64,000 nt of DNA from Arenicola marina (Eukaryota > Annelida > Polychaeta > Arenicolidae). Shown here piece by piece: positions 23,698 through 35,214 of the stretch; positions within the stretch are counted from its first letter, which is position 1; each line of letters starts with the position of its first letter. A program made the position numbers and the translations under genes. The stretch lies in the NCBI GenBank assembly GCA_964019135.1, contig OZ025260.1, forward strand, positions 17,416,254-17,480,253. The letters are read 5' to 3'. The notes beneath the pieces are model-generated. The model made no database searches. It had not been told where the DNA came from and saw only the letters and a list, made by a program, of their open reading frames with translations.

Positions 23698-23960
23698 TTA
23701 TCCAAGTCTATTTAATTTATGCAAGTCTGTGCCATAAACTTTTATATTTTGGTGTTTTGCTGTGAGCCTCAGAGCTTGCTTAACCTCTGGTTTGCTTACC
23801 CACAGGCCGTAAGACTTCCATCTCACGAACCGAGTGCCCGTGGATGGTTTAAGCCCCGATGTGGCCATGTCTGTGCGGTCGCAGGATAAAGCTCTCATGT
23901 CCTTCTTAGCAAAGAGTAGGGGGTTACCCCCGGGGACATGGCTCCACTCTCCCTTCCTTC
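23698..23960 (-). mobile_element. SINE copy in inverted orientation
   Basis: The reverse complement of 23,743-23,843 matches the body of the SINE at 23,498-23,606: GGGCACTCGGTTCGTGAGAT, then ACGGCCTGTG, CTCTGAGGCTCA and ACACCAAAATAT in the same order. Its far end (low coordinates) runs into TTTTTTT, which reads as an A-rich tail on the minus strand. Sequence from 23,844 to about 23,960 may be its 5' part, which the plus copy lacks or has replaced. The two copies could pair as an RNA hairpin with a ~135-base loop. Confidence 0.7.
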
Positions 23961-25660
23961 TCCCACTGAGGCGAAATGACCAAAATCGGCTATTTTAAAA
24001 GCGTCCTGAATATACAATCAACCAATCACTCCAGAATAGCTAAAGATGCGAACACTGTTCATTGTTTCCAAATAATTATGTCTAATTATGGCAGATTGTT
24101 TCCCCTTGGCATTACAACTTCGGATACAGTCAATGATAACGAGCAAGATTAATATATACCCACACTGCCAAGACGGTTGGTTATCTGGGACAATGCCGCG
24201 TGTATCTGTCGTGTCATATGTAAATGCTCACTTTAGGTCACGTGTTCGTACCTGCGCCCTCCTCATCATGGCTGCCGCGTGCTGTTGGTGACGTGTCATA
24301 AACATACCAGCTGTGCACGCGCCGCGTCTGACGCAATCGTTCGAAGTGCTGTAACTTTTTTTTCTGTTTATTTCAACTGAGGTTCCTAGTAGCTATCTAT
24401 TTCACAGACAGGAGCGGCGACCCTGGTGTCATGGAGCAGACTCACGCTATGAGAGTGACGCGCGGCGAGATTGGAACACTCTCAATATAACGCGCACATA
24501 TCAACCACCAGGTGTCGCACGTGTGGCGGAAATAAAATGTTTATCGAATATAACTCATATTTATATTTATCCAAGTGAGGGCTTCCGTGTAGGGCATGTA
24601 GACTCACCGTATTGTCAGAGCAATAAAACCCCGGCTGACAGCACGGGCGATGACCAAACGAACGACAGGGAGGCCCCTCCCCCGTCCCCTCCCCCGCCCC
24701 CTCCCCCGCCACCTCTAATGGTTTAAAATGCGGGCATGATGTGGAGCTTAGGGTATTAAATTCGCCAGCCCAACTCGATCCCAATGAGCTATTTTATTTC
24801 TTTGTATTACTGCCGCGAGCTGACGTAACTGCTGAGGACACAATTTCAAAGGGCCCGACTCAACCATTGTAAATGTCATGGGGTAGAACCGCGATACAAA
24901 TTGTTGTTCAACTGGCAAGAGCGATGGGGCATATACGCTACGATATCATATGCCAGCATAAAAATCCGCATACCCCGCCCCTCACCCCCACACCACGCCC
25001 ACATCACCCCCACACCACCCCCACACCATCACCACACCACCCCCACACCACCACGCACTTACATCACAGGTAAAGAATATACTTAGGTTTCGTCACGCCG
25101 AGGTACTAGCTGGCATTGTATCCCAATATCATATATACTGAACATGAGATTCATTCCGCGGACACGAAATTACATCATCCGTTCTAGCAGCGCGCCCCGC
25201 CAATCGTCTTGTCGGCTTTATATTAAAACGAAGGTCGTATTATTATGAGTGAATGTGGAAAAAAAACTCATTTATCATAATGATCTAGGACAAAACCATG
25301 CTATTCTTGACTTCATATCACCAACCGTGTCGTGTGTATATTGATGTGTTACTAATGCCCCTGACAACGCTCTGCCTACGCCAACATGTACATTGCATGG
25401 GTGACATGACGTAATGACGGGCTTTGTTCCTGTGTTCACCGATTAACACTCGTCTGGTGACTATAAAAAAGATTGCGTCTGGTTAACCCACGATTTATCT
25501 TCTCAATTATTTACCGGGAAATGCCAGCGATCCGTTCATAGCAAAACGTTAATGAGTAATTGTATTCTTGTACCTAATATATACTTACATAATAAACTAC
25601 ATGTGCATTCGTCATGTTCTGCAATGACAATATGTTACTCGCCTACATCATATCCGAGGG
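23961..25660. other. mostly unique stretch with simple repeats
   Basis: No gene is recognised. C-rich runs occur at 24,668-24,712. A CA/CCAC-rich simple repeat lies at 24,968-25,062 (ACACCACCCCCACACCA type). Confidence 0.5.
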
Positions 25661-25666
25661 AGGAAG

Positions 25667-25940
25667 TGGGCGGGGGGGGGGGGGGGGGTGGGGGGCGCCC
25701 GAAAGCTCAGGGAGGGGGGAGGGGCGCCCGAAAGCTCAGGCAGGAGGGGGGGGGGGCGCCCGGTAGCTCACGGAGTTAGAACGCTCGCCTTGATTACTCA
25801 CGACCAACAGGATTGCACGTACCGGCACAGCCCAATGTGTACGGCTGCTACGCCTCTGCCTTGGATAAGGAAGTATACCTGGGCACTGACCCCCCGGGAC
25901 TAAGCCTTTCTGAGCAGTGTGAAACTTTATATTGTTACGA
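25667..25940 (+). mobile_element. tRNA-derived SINE-like element preceded by G-runs and box-A duplicates
   Basis: From about 25,756, GCGCCCGGTAGCTCACGGAG and TTAGAACGCTCGCCTTG resemble a tRNA 5' half with box A. The following sequence to about 25,940 is not tRNA-like and would be the SINE body. Just upstream, GGGGCGCCCGAAAGCTCAGG occurs twice between long G-runs (25,667-25,750), so the first ~20 bases of the head are present three times in tandem. No second copy of the body lies in this window, so the family assignment rests on the head alone. Confidence 0.5.
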
Positions 25941-26282
25941 CTTTTCTCATCAGAGGGCAGCATAAAACGTCGAATGGACGCTTTGTGACGTGGTTATCTA
26001 CGCGAAGCCTAATTGGACAAGGTGTATCCTTTGTGGGCGCTACACTTCCTGAGATATAGGTTCACACATTGTTAGTTACTGTCCACATATGTTGATTGGG
26101 AAAGCCTATAATGCTTGGTCGTGTGGAAGGAAATCGATTTCGTACTCTCCCGACTATGGTGGCATATAAGGTACTTTACAGTTCCGCCACTTCCGGCCTG
26201 CGCGCCACCTACCGACTGATGGCGTAAACTACAAGAGGGGAACAAACTGGCTTTGCGCACCGCCTCTCAACACACGGCGCAG
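25941..26282. other. stretch upstream of the NADAR fragment
   Basis: No independent gene is seen. The last ~30 codons before 26,283, in the frame of the NADAR fragment, are open and could belong to it, but they are not diagnostic. Confidence 0.4.
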
Positions 26283-26582
26283 CATACTCAAATCGTATGC
26301 GGCTTGTCATCAAAGACGTCTGCAATGAGTGGACAATTAAATCACTAGCTGTCATGGAAGAAACCGTATAAGTCAAATTCTCCAAGAACCCAAGGGCTCA
26401 AGAAAATTCTTCTGGCGACAGAAAACCGAACACTGGCAGAGGCATCCTTGAACACGTTCTGGGGCACGGGACTGCACCTCGGACACCCGCGCACCTTCAT
26501 CCAAACAGACTGGACGGGCCAGAATCATCTGGGACAGATCATGGAAAAGGTGCGCAATGAACTCGGAGTAGAATTGGTGTAG
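26283..26582 (+). pseudogene. NADAR (YbiA-like N-glycosidase) domain fragment, likely tied to the downstream LINE
   Basis: About 100 residues match the C-terminal half of the NADAR family, whose members hydrolyse N-glycosidic bonds in riboflavin intermediates or ADP-ribose adducts. In one frame I read VMEETV, a stop at 26,369, then VKFSKNPRAQ. After a frameshift near 26,400 the reading continues with ILLATENRTLAEAS, FWGTGLHLGHP and DWTGQNHLGQIMEKVRNEL, ending at TAG 26,580-26,582. The W-G pair and the GxNxLGxIMxxVRxxL block are family hallmarks. The N-terminal half is not recognisable. It lies about 520 bases upstream of the LINE endonuclease on the same strand, where the end of ORF1 would be expected. 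NADAR as part of LINE ORF1 is my inference; a separate decayed host gene is the alternative. Confidence 0.75.
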
Positions 26583-27103
26583 TCACCGTTTCAGAGGACA
26601 AAAATATATTGTAAGATAAAAGGATTAGTGGCGTCCGGTAACTGTATGTTTCACTCAGATTGCAATTCACTCACGATGTGAGATATGCTAATCGGCATGG
26701 CGTATATTTCTCTCGGAAACTCTCATCGCAGACGTTTTAGCACCGGTAACAATTTCAGAAAATGAACTCACCAGGTGATGCAGATGTAGACTGCATCATG
26801 ATTGATACCTATGTCAATCGTACTATAGAGCATTAATTGACTGTTTCCTGTTACTACGTGTATATCGTTATTTTTTCGGATAATCCAGTTGTTGTGCTGG
26901 TAAAAGAATGGTGTTGTATGTTGGTAAAATTAACTATATGCACGATACGGCACCGGTATTAGGTTTGGGAATCATGTTTCTCTCCCTATGCCAGCCCAAA
27001 CTAATGAATATTTTACATAACTATGTTTCTTTACACCAAAAACCTTCAGCATATGAGAGCACGCCAAGTGACACTGATCCACCATGTACTGTGATGGCTA
27101 ACA

Positions 27104-27840
27104 ATGAACCCAATTATTATAAGTAGTTTCAATACACGAGGCTTAGGAGACGCTATTAAACGCGAAATGATATTTGATCATATGGCATATCACCATCCTT
27201 GGATAATGTTCTTTCAAGAAACGAATACTGACAAAAAGGTAGAAATTTTATTGAGAAAACGTCTGAAAGGACAATTATTTTTTTCGCACGGGACCACTAA
27301 ACGTTATGGTGTGGCTATAGTTATACCTGTCAATTATAATAGAAAAATACATGATCAAGTATGTGACACAGAAGGACGATATATCATCTTAGATGTAGAG
27401 ATATGTGGCCGAAGATACACGCTTATGAATGTCTACGCCCCAACAAAAGACTTTCCAAAAAAAACAGATGGCTTTCCTAGAGGAAATATCACAAGCTCTT
27501 TAGGAGCATGCAGAAAACTTGATAATTATCGGAGGAGATTTTAATGTTTGTATTAATCCAGAACTGGACAAAAGTGGGGGAAAACAGGAAAAACAGAGCG
27601 ATTATGCAAAACATATATTAGAATTCATGGAGACATTTGATCTCCAAGACATCTGGAGAGTCCGTAACCCTGATACTATGCGTTTCACAAGAAGTCAAAA
27701 CACAAAATCTGGCCTTGTACATTCCTGAATAGATTTTTTACTCACCTCCGCGAATCTGGGCTATGATATAAGAAAAACTGATATAAACTATGGGCCACGC
27801 TCTGACCACTCAATCATTGACATCCAAGTTATGAATAAAC
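27104..27840 (+). pseudogene. LINE endonuclease (EEP/APE-like) domain
   Basis: The catalytic landmarks of the exonuclease-endonuclease-phosphatase fold appear in order: SFNTRGL (Asn), FFQETN (Glu), LMNVYAP, IIIGGDFN (Asp, Asn), and IDFLLTS with GPRSDHSIIDI (Asp, His). The domain nicks target DNA to prime reverse transcription. It is split over two main frames by an indel in the A8 run near 27,460, then carries TAG at 27,501 and TGA at 27,726. All key residues are still visible, so the decay is moderate. Confidence 0.88.
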
Positions 27841-28429
27841 ACCAGTCCCTAAGGGGAGGTTTTTTTTGAAAAATTTAACTCATCGCTGTTAAAAGACGCC
27901 GAACATGTGAAAATGATAAAAACGTACCTGGACGATTCTCTACAGAAGTATTCATCGCTCGATGATAAAGGGTGTTGTGGGACCTTATTAAATGCGAAAT
28001 GAGAGGTCGGAGTATAAGCTACGCTTCATACGAAGCAAAACAACGACGAGCAACATGAGCAAAAGCTGAAAGAAAAACTGGAAACCTTACAAGTTCAAAG
28101 TATAACAGATGATGCGATGCACAGTGTCTACGAACGTGCTAAAATAGAGTAGGATGAAATTCAAAGCCTGAAGGCTCAAGGTGCACTAGTGAGAGCTAGG
28201 CCACTGGAAATTGCTGAAAACGAGAAGAATACTAAATACTTCCTTAGCTTAGAGAAACATAGAAGCGCAAAAACAAAAATATAACAACACTCATAGGTCC
28301 TAATGAGAAGCCAATTACTGACCCAACAGAGATTCTAGGTGCTGAACAAACCTTCTACTCACAATTATACTCGCAGGGGCCCGTAATGGAAGAAAACGAT
28401 CCGGTAATGGACAAATTCCTGGATGAAGT

Positions 28430-29700
28430 CAATTAAGCTCACAATCCACGCACCTCTGTGACCAAGAATTAACATTAAAAGAATGTACTCAAGCTCTAGC
28501 TCCAGTGAAAAACAACAAGGCCCCCGGAAGCGACGGTTTTTCCACCGAATTTTATAAATTCTTCTGGCGAGATATTGGGCATCTCGTACATAACAGCTTC
28601 ATATATGCAGCAGAAAATAAGCATCTGAGCATTGAACAAAGACGCGGTGTCTCAACGCTTCTCCCGAAAGCTGACAAAGACCATCGCTATTTGACATCGT
28701 GGAGACCGCTAAGCCTACTAAACACTGTGTATAAAATCTAACAAAAGCACTTGCCAATAGGATGCAAGATGTCGTCAAAGATCTAGTTAATGTGGACCAA
28801 TGCGGGTACATCAGACGTCGTTACATCGGCGAAAATGTAAGAACTATCGCAGATATTCTTGAATACTGTAATATGAACAACACTCCAGGTTATATAGCAC
28901 TTCTTGATTTCGAAAAAGCGTTTGATACCATTTCTTGGCAGTACTTACACAAGGTATTAAAACATATGAAATTCGGCCCATATTATAGACAATGGATTGA
29001 CATAATATATACAGACATCACCAGCTGTTGCATGAATAACATTCACTCAACCGCATTCTTCCCTATTACGCGAGGCATCAGACAGGGGTATCCGATAAGC
29101 GCCTTACTTTTTGTTCTTGTTGTAGAAACATTTGCAACAATGATTCGCAGCGACCCCAACGTACATGGGATAACAGTGTGTGAAGCAGTGTTTAAAATAT
29201 CACAACTAGCAGATGATGCCACATTGTTTCTGAAGAATGCAGAATCAATATCTAGGTCACCTAATATATTAGAACAGTTCGCGTTATGCTCAGGGCTAAA
29301 GCTCAACAAAAACAAAACATTCGTGGTTCCTTTACACCCAAACGGCAGATTAGACACTATACACGGCATAGAGGTTAAAGGATCGCCTTTCAAAACCCTG
29401 GGTATCTTCTTTGATATAGACCAAACGTCTATGTGCCACAAAAATCTGCAAGACGGATTATCTGAATTTAAAGCTGTACTCACCACCTGGTCCGCTCGCC
29501 GGCTATCCCAAAAGGTAAAATAGCCATATTAAAAAGTCTATTGACCTATGCTACCGCTGTCATTCACGTTCCCGAGAGCTTTATCAAAAAGGTCAAAAGC
29601 GAAATAGCAGATTTTGTGTGGAATGACAAACGACCCAAAGTGAAATATTCCACAGTGATATCAGACATACCAAATGGGGGTCTGAAAATGCCCTGATTCA
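28430..29700 (+). pseudogene. LINE reverse transcriptase domain
   Basis: The RT motifs are well preserved. The fingers contain NNKAPGSDGFSTEFYKFFW and STLLPKADKD with WRPLSLLNTVYK. Motif A is LLDFEKAFD, motif B is GIRQGYPISALLF, and motif C is LADD in QLADDATLFL. SGLKLNKNKT and KTLGIFF follow. Motif B has Tyr where Asp or Cys is usual. Frame changes near 28,741 and stops near 29,521 and 29,696 interrupt it. The segment from 28,762 to 29,523 is open for 253 codons and includes motifs A-C. Confidence 0.9.
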
Positions 29701-30290
29701 GCTCAATTATTGCTAGCCAAAGGGCACTATGGATTAAACGAGTAATATCGGGTAATGAGCTACAAACGAAACAAAGCAAGTTAGCCCTCTGCCTAATTGG
29801 TCTTACAACACAAGAAATCTCAAGCAAACTCTGCATCACACATATAAAGCCCCCTAAGAGTCTTTTTTATCAACAAGTCATAAAAACTGGTTTGATGTTT
29901 TTTCGGTTGAGCCCGAGGTGGAGAGCGTGAGATATGAAAAACTATGGAATAACAAATACATACTAATTGGAGGAGTTCTAAGCAATACCTTTTACCCAAC
30001 CTACAAGCGTTGGGCAGATCATGGAATTACACACATACATCACTTGATGGACGAGAACAGGCGCTTTCTAGAAAAAGCTGCTTTAGAAGAAAAACACGGA
30101 ATTCAAATAGACGCGCTGAAACTAAACAGCCTCATACACGCTATTCCCAAACAATGGCGTACGTCACTGCGGCGAGAGATATGCAACAACCAGGAACAGC
30201 CACATATAAGAATTAACGGAGAGTACATCAATGTTGATAAAATACCGAATCATCAAATATATTGGGAACTTACTTAAAATGTACTGCAGC

Positions 30291-32200
30291 AGTAAATAAC
30301 CCCACACGTATCTGGACATACTGTCAGATTAAGGCATTGAGCTACAGACATGCGCCCCCGATACAACCATCATTCATTTGACATCATGCTTCATGTATGC
30401 AAATTACGCTGCAGGCTGTTACATTTATTGCACCCCTACTTTAAGTACTCGTCTCAGTTAATATAGCACTTGCATCAGCGCTGATCTGGCGGGGGCCTTA
30501 GGCAGTATTTCTCCTCTCTGTTCCTGTGCCCGGTGCGGCCCCTGCCCCGTGACCGCCGTGTATACCATGTATCGTATACTCCATGTATACTCCATATAAC
30601 CCCCCCCCCTCCCCCCGGGGCGGATCCAGATACGCTGGATAGGTGGGGGGGGGGGGGTTAAGAGTTGGCCTTTCAATAGTACACTGCAGTGCCGTATAAA
30701 CGGCCCTGAAACGGTGGAAGGGGGGGGGGGGCGATATTCGAACTCCCCGCCAGGGTCTGCCCCGCCCCATCTACCCCACTGCCAGGGCTCAACCCCATCT
30801 ATCGGGTCGTACCATGTTGGGAGACGTCACTCAGCCCAAAGTGCCCCCTGCCCTCCCTCCTAGAAACTTTGTCGGAGATCTGTGCATCCCATCCAACATC
30901 GCCCCCTCTACTCGGGTCGCCCCCTTTGCAACACCCTGGATCATATCAGCAGGGGAGGTAAAATTTGATGATCCTGCGGTGGGGCAGAATGAGTGGGGGG
31001 GAGAGGGGCATTATGATGAAAATCTGGTTGGGGCGGGGGGGGGGGGGGATCCGGTGATTCCTGAGTTGGCGAAATCCAATTTGGCGGCGGAACGTGAAAG
31101 GGGCTTATTTGTGCCACTCGCTATCTCGCATTCTCTCGCCTGCCCCAAAATGGGACGAGAACGAGAGAACGCGAGAATGCGGGCACTCCACCCCCCGGCC
31201 TCTCCTACCCACACCTGCCCCGCCCACACACAGACACGCCCCTGTGACAGCCTCGCGTGCCATGTCCTCCACACTCCACCCCCTTCCCCCCCCCCCACTC
31301 CACCCCCTTCCCCTCCCCCCCCCCCACTCGCCCCCCACCACCCCCGCCCTACATCAATCTGCTGAGCCTCCCTCATGTCCCAAGTCGCTACTCCGAGGGT
31401 CGGCGGTTACAGCTCAACAGGTGGGTTATTCAATTACCGGGGTAACGACACTGGAGGGGAGAGGAGGGTAGGAGGGGGGGGGGGGGAGCGGAGAGGGGCG
31501 GGGAGGGGGCTGGAGGGGTAAGGATGGGAGTGTAAAAGGTTGGCGGTGGACCGGGTCAGCAACCCATATACCTCGCCCTTGATGGGTAGGCATAGGATGT
31601 AAGCTCACACCACACAACCAGGCACCAGTCAGCTGAGCCCCATAATCTTCTCCCCCCCCCCATCCTCCCACCACCCGGACCCCCCTCCCAATCCAACCAC
31701 CCGGACCTCCCCCCCTCCCAGCACCCATCCCTCCCCCCACCCGTCCCCCCACCGGCACCTCCCGACCTGGTCGCTCAACTGGCTGGCGGGAAGCAGACAG
31801 ACATGCAGTGGAGGTGTTTGTTTCCTCACGTCGTTAATCGCGAGACAGCAACGAGAGTGAAATATACGAGAGGCTGGACCGTCGCCAGTTGGCACGAGTC
31901 GCCGCCCCTTCTGCTTTGAGTATGTGTGCTCACATGACGAGAAAGCAAGAAAGAAAGAAGTAAAGAAAGAAGAACCGGTCAGACTGACGCGAGCGGGAGG
32001 GGTCGGGGCGGGGCTGCCGGACGGCGGTGCGGGGCGGCGAATAAAAGTGGGTCAGATGCCTTCTGCAGACGCCGTTGGCGGCGCCACTGGGCGTAAGAAA
32101 TTCGGGTAGCTTATATTTCTTCCTGACATTACAAAGCTTTATATGGTAAGTTACGTGGGGGGCACGCGGCAGTGTATGCGGATACGTAGCTACGTGTATG
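30291..32200. other. low-complexity G/C-rich stretch, no gene recognised
   Basis: Runs of C or G lie at 30,599-30,655, 30,719-30,732, 31,036-31,050, 31,280-31,350, 31,470-31,515 and 31,653-31,755. About 31,205-31,272 is the second copy of the dispersed repeat found at 23,345. A near-perfect 15-bp inverted repeat, TCTCGCATTCTCTCG at 31,124 with its partner at 31,162-31,176, could form a hairpin. Open frames here follow the base composition. Confidence 0.55.
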
Positions 32201-32204
32201 AAGC

Positions 32205-33357
32205 GTTTTTGTAATTCACACCCGGTTGGCGCTTCCGGTTCCTCAATTTTGCATATTTTAATTAATCATGAACACGGATGACTATTCAGTACGTCGCCGT
32301 AGGCAGGTTAAGCCAACTTCTCTCCACCGGAAACTGTCAGTGACAGTGTGTAAACTGGCCACTTCGACATATCAATATGTGCATTAATTAGGCCGGTCTT
32401 ATTCAGGAAAGAAGGGGTGAATGCCAGTGTTTAAACACAATATAGGCCTAACAAAGAATAAACTAATGTTTATTTAGCAACTGTATTTATCAACTAAAAT
32501 GTTATCTTATCGTAATTTACCCAAATTATATGAATTAATTAATTTAATAATAATCAATTTAAATTAAATCTGTAGGGGTGTGAAAGGGGGCGTCCAGTGT
32601 CCAGTCTCAATTTTTCAAAATTCGCAATGTCAAATGTCGATTTTTCAAAATTCACAGTGTCAAATGTCAAAAGCGTCGCTTTTTTCAGTGTCGTTTTTTT
32701 CTAAAATGCTACTATCCGTGTGGATGTTTTTTTTTCAAATCCGCGGTGTCGGAATTTGAGGGTCAATGTCGAATGTTGATTTTTCAAATATGCCTGTGTC
32801 GCATGTCGCCATTCACCCCTCCCAGACCCTTGGCTATATTGCTATGAAGTAACAGGCACAATTTCAGCGGACAGTCAGCTCTTTCCAGAAATCTGCTGCT
32901 CCCCGATACCTTGACTGTATCACCTGCCTTCACTTTCAAGTGACGTATCTTAATTTCATCTTGTCAATCGTTTTGTTTGTAACGGGTTTTTTTCATCGAT
33001 AAAATTGTTTTTTTGGCACCTGAATTTTCCAGATAAGAAAACGTTCTTTAAACCGCAGAAAAACGTTTTGAAATACGAGTCTAAAAGTATTACACCTCCG
33101 TTTACGTTTAAACGTATTTATATGGTAATAAAAACGTAATGGTTTATTATAACCAAATAAGAACCAAAAAAAGTTCTAAAAAGGTTTGAAAAACGTGTTA
33201 GCTGGGAAAGACCTGGTGATGCAAATTTCCGAAAACAACGCGCCGAAACGTGTACGTTTACTGTTTCCGCCCGCATGCAGCGATCTTTGAATATTCATAA
33301 GAAACTGCATAATCACAGAACCGGAAGCGCCAACCGGGTGTGAATTACAAAAGTGTA
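32205..33357. mobile_element. candidate non-autonomous DNA transposon with ~37-bp inverted ends
   Basis: About 37 bases near 32,209-32,245 (TGTAATTCACACCCGGTTGG, then CGCTTCCGGTTC) recur as an almost perfect reverse complement near 33,318-33,354. Weak similarity continues inward. The 1.15-kb interior is A+T-rich, with no transposase and a degenerate internal repeat. GTGTAT occurs just outside both ends (about 32,189 and 33,353), but not symmetrically, so the target duplication is uncertain. The superfamily cannot be named. Confidence 0.45.
32600..32815. repeat. degenerate ~30-bp repeat (TTTTTCAAAATTCG...GTGTCAAATGTCG)
   Basis: Two good copies start at 32,611 and 32,641, followed by three or more degenerate ones to about 32,815, each with TTTTTCAAA, a GTGTC block and AATGTC. 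It lies inside the candidate inverted-repeat element. Confidence 0.65.
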
Positions 33358-34180
33358 TCAAAAAGGCAGGATTACGCCTTCTCTGGCCTCGGGCGGGGAA
33401 GGATGGTTTTGTATTTTCCGCGAAACAATTCGCTGTAAACAATTCTGAATAAATGCCATGTTGTGTATTATAAATATGTCAGGCTAAAATCAGATATCTT
33501 TTGTAGGGGATTTAATAAGAACGTCAGTCATGTGACAACTCTCAGCGCACCCTTTTCTAAAGCACTTCTGTCATGTAACTGAACGAGAACATACGTAATA
33601 AAGTTATCAAGCCAACCACAGCGGGCTTAGTTTCTCTTCCAAGAGAACATCATGAATTACAACAGTGTGTAAAAGTTAAATGTCGTCACCATCGACACAG
33701 ATGGCAAATTGCTGCCTCGTCAAAATAGACGTAACGTATCATTTGGCTGAATATGCCAGATACGACGGAATTTAGCTCAGTAATGGTTGTAAGATATGCC
33801 AGTTTCATTATCAGTAATAACGAGCGTTATGATGTTTTGCATCCTTGTACATAAGTGTACGTATTGTATATTGTAACGATTCTGGTACGCGTCGTGCGTC
33901 ATTTGTCGAATAAAAGTACCAAATGACGCATTTCATTGAGCTGTGAGGGGGCATGGTGACGCATTGTAAATATATAGTGCGCAGACTTCGCAAGATTTCA
34001 TTTAAATACATGTCCCATTATTTTTGGGATGTCCCATAATTTTAAGGAGCTCTGGGACACTGGGAGACACCCACTGGCCTACCTATCAGAATCACTGAAT
34101 ATTGTAATATGTAATGTGCACTGTATGTATTATGCAGGATGCTTTGTTTTCTTCGTTTTAGTTGATGCCTATACGCTTCT
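33358..34180. other. A+T-rich unique stretch, nothing recognised
   Basis: No gene or repeat is supported apart from short local dyads such as GTCATTTG and CAAATGAC near 33,898-33,930. Confidence 0.5.
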
Positions 34181-34185
34181 TACGC

Positions 34186-34420
34186 CATAAATAGAAGTTA
34201 TGTCATCAATAGAAGTTAGGAACGCACACGCATTATTCTACTTTGAACGGATGCAACTACGTTTCTTACGCCATAAATAGAAGTTAGGTCATAAATAAAA
34301 GTTAGATCATAAATAGAAGTTAGGTCATAAATAGAAGTTAGGTCATGAATAGAAGTTAGGTCGTAAATAGAAGTTAGGAACTCACACGCGTTATTCTACT
34401 TTGAACGGATGCAACGCGTG
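34186..34420. repeat. 18-bp tandem repeat with duplicated flanks
   Basis: About eight copies of an 18-bp unit AAATAGAAGTTAGGTCAT lie mostly at 34,270-34,375. A flanking segment containing CGCATTATTCTACTTTGAAC occurs once at about 34,229-34,252 and again at about 34,390-34,412, so the array probably grew by copying a larger block. Confidence 0.85.
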
Positions 34421-35210
34421 GGACAAAATTGTCTGAAGATATCGTTCCTAGTCAATCTGACCCTTGTCTTACGTCTAAGGTTTTCCCGCGTTCATGGGTG
34501 AAGTGGGAGCGCCAGCTGTCAGGTGACAAGACCAAACAAAGCCTTGGGTATCGTATTTCAATTTATGGGATCGAGTTTTTGTGAAACCCAAGACATAAAT
34601 ATCGGGGGAAGCTTGCAAAATGTTGAGACGAGACGGAAAGATCAAGCTGCATGAATATATATGTATGCGTCATGTCAGATCGGAAGGGGTTGGGAGCGAG
34701 CTGGCCAGCCGTGGGTGCACGGACAGCTAGAGAAGTATGGCTCAACCTAGGCTGGGGGCGGAGGTTGGGGGCGGGCTGACCAGCTGACCAGACACCGTTT
34801 TTAGTAGGTTAAGCAGTTATATAGGCTGTGAATCTGTGTTGCTGTACGTCCAGGTACTGTGAGAGGACACTAATTGGTGACCTATCTCGGCCCTACCTCA
34901 GCCTCCGCACCTGCTAGGCGACTTGATGTATGGCACGTTGATGGCCGACGTCGAAGTAAAGCTGGACGTTTGACTTTCATATGACCTTTACCTCAGAGTT
35001 AGCCGTGGCTGCCGACTGCTGTAATTTGACGCCTCGGGACCGGGCGGCGGGTTAACAGGTTAACGGGTCTCGGGGGTCCACCACCAACCACCACCGCCAG
35101 CACCGCCACCAGCTCTACCTCTCTCACCACCGCCAGCACCAGTGACACTCCAATGGTCAAACGCCCACAACATGTTCTCGTCTTCCCTCATTCTGTTTTG
35201 CTTATTCTTT
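34421..35210. other. unique stretch, nothing recognised
   Basis: No gene is supported. CCACCACC-type simple sequence appears at about 35,080-35,140. Confidence 0.5.
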
Positions 35211-35214
35211 CAAC

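Larger units (their letters stand above)
27104..30290 (+). mobile_element. decayed Tx1/L1-like LINE, ORF2 region nearly full length
   Basis: This non-LTR retrotransposon moves by target-primed reverse transcription. In order it contains an apurinic-type endonuclease, a basic linker (WDLIKCEMRGRSISYASYEA; NTKYFLSLEK), reverse transcriptase, and a C-terminal region (KTLGIFF; WSARRL; WNDKRPKVKYSTV; LWIKRV; NHQIYWEL). The about 3.2 kb length fits a whole ORF2. The linker, NKAPGSDGFSTEFYKFFW and QLADDATLFL fit the Tx1 branch of the L1 superfamily. The frame is broken roughly ten times. Examples are an indel at the A-run 27,457-27,464, stops at 27,501 and 27,726, and frame changes near 27,868, 28,741 and 29,520. 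I cannot place the 3' end, poly(A) or target duplication; the 3' UTR may run to about 30,480. Confidence 0.88.
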
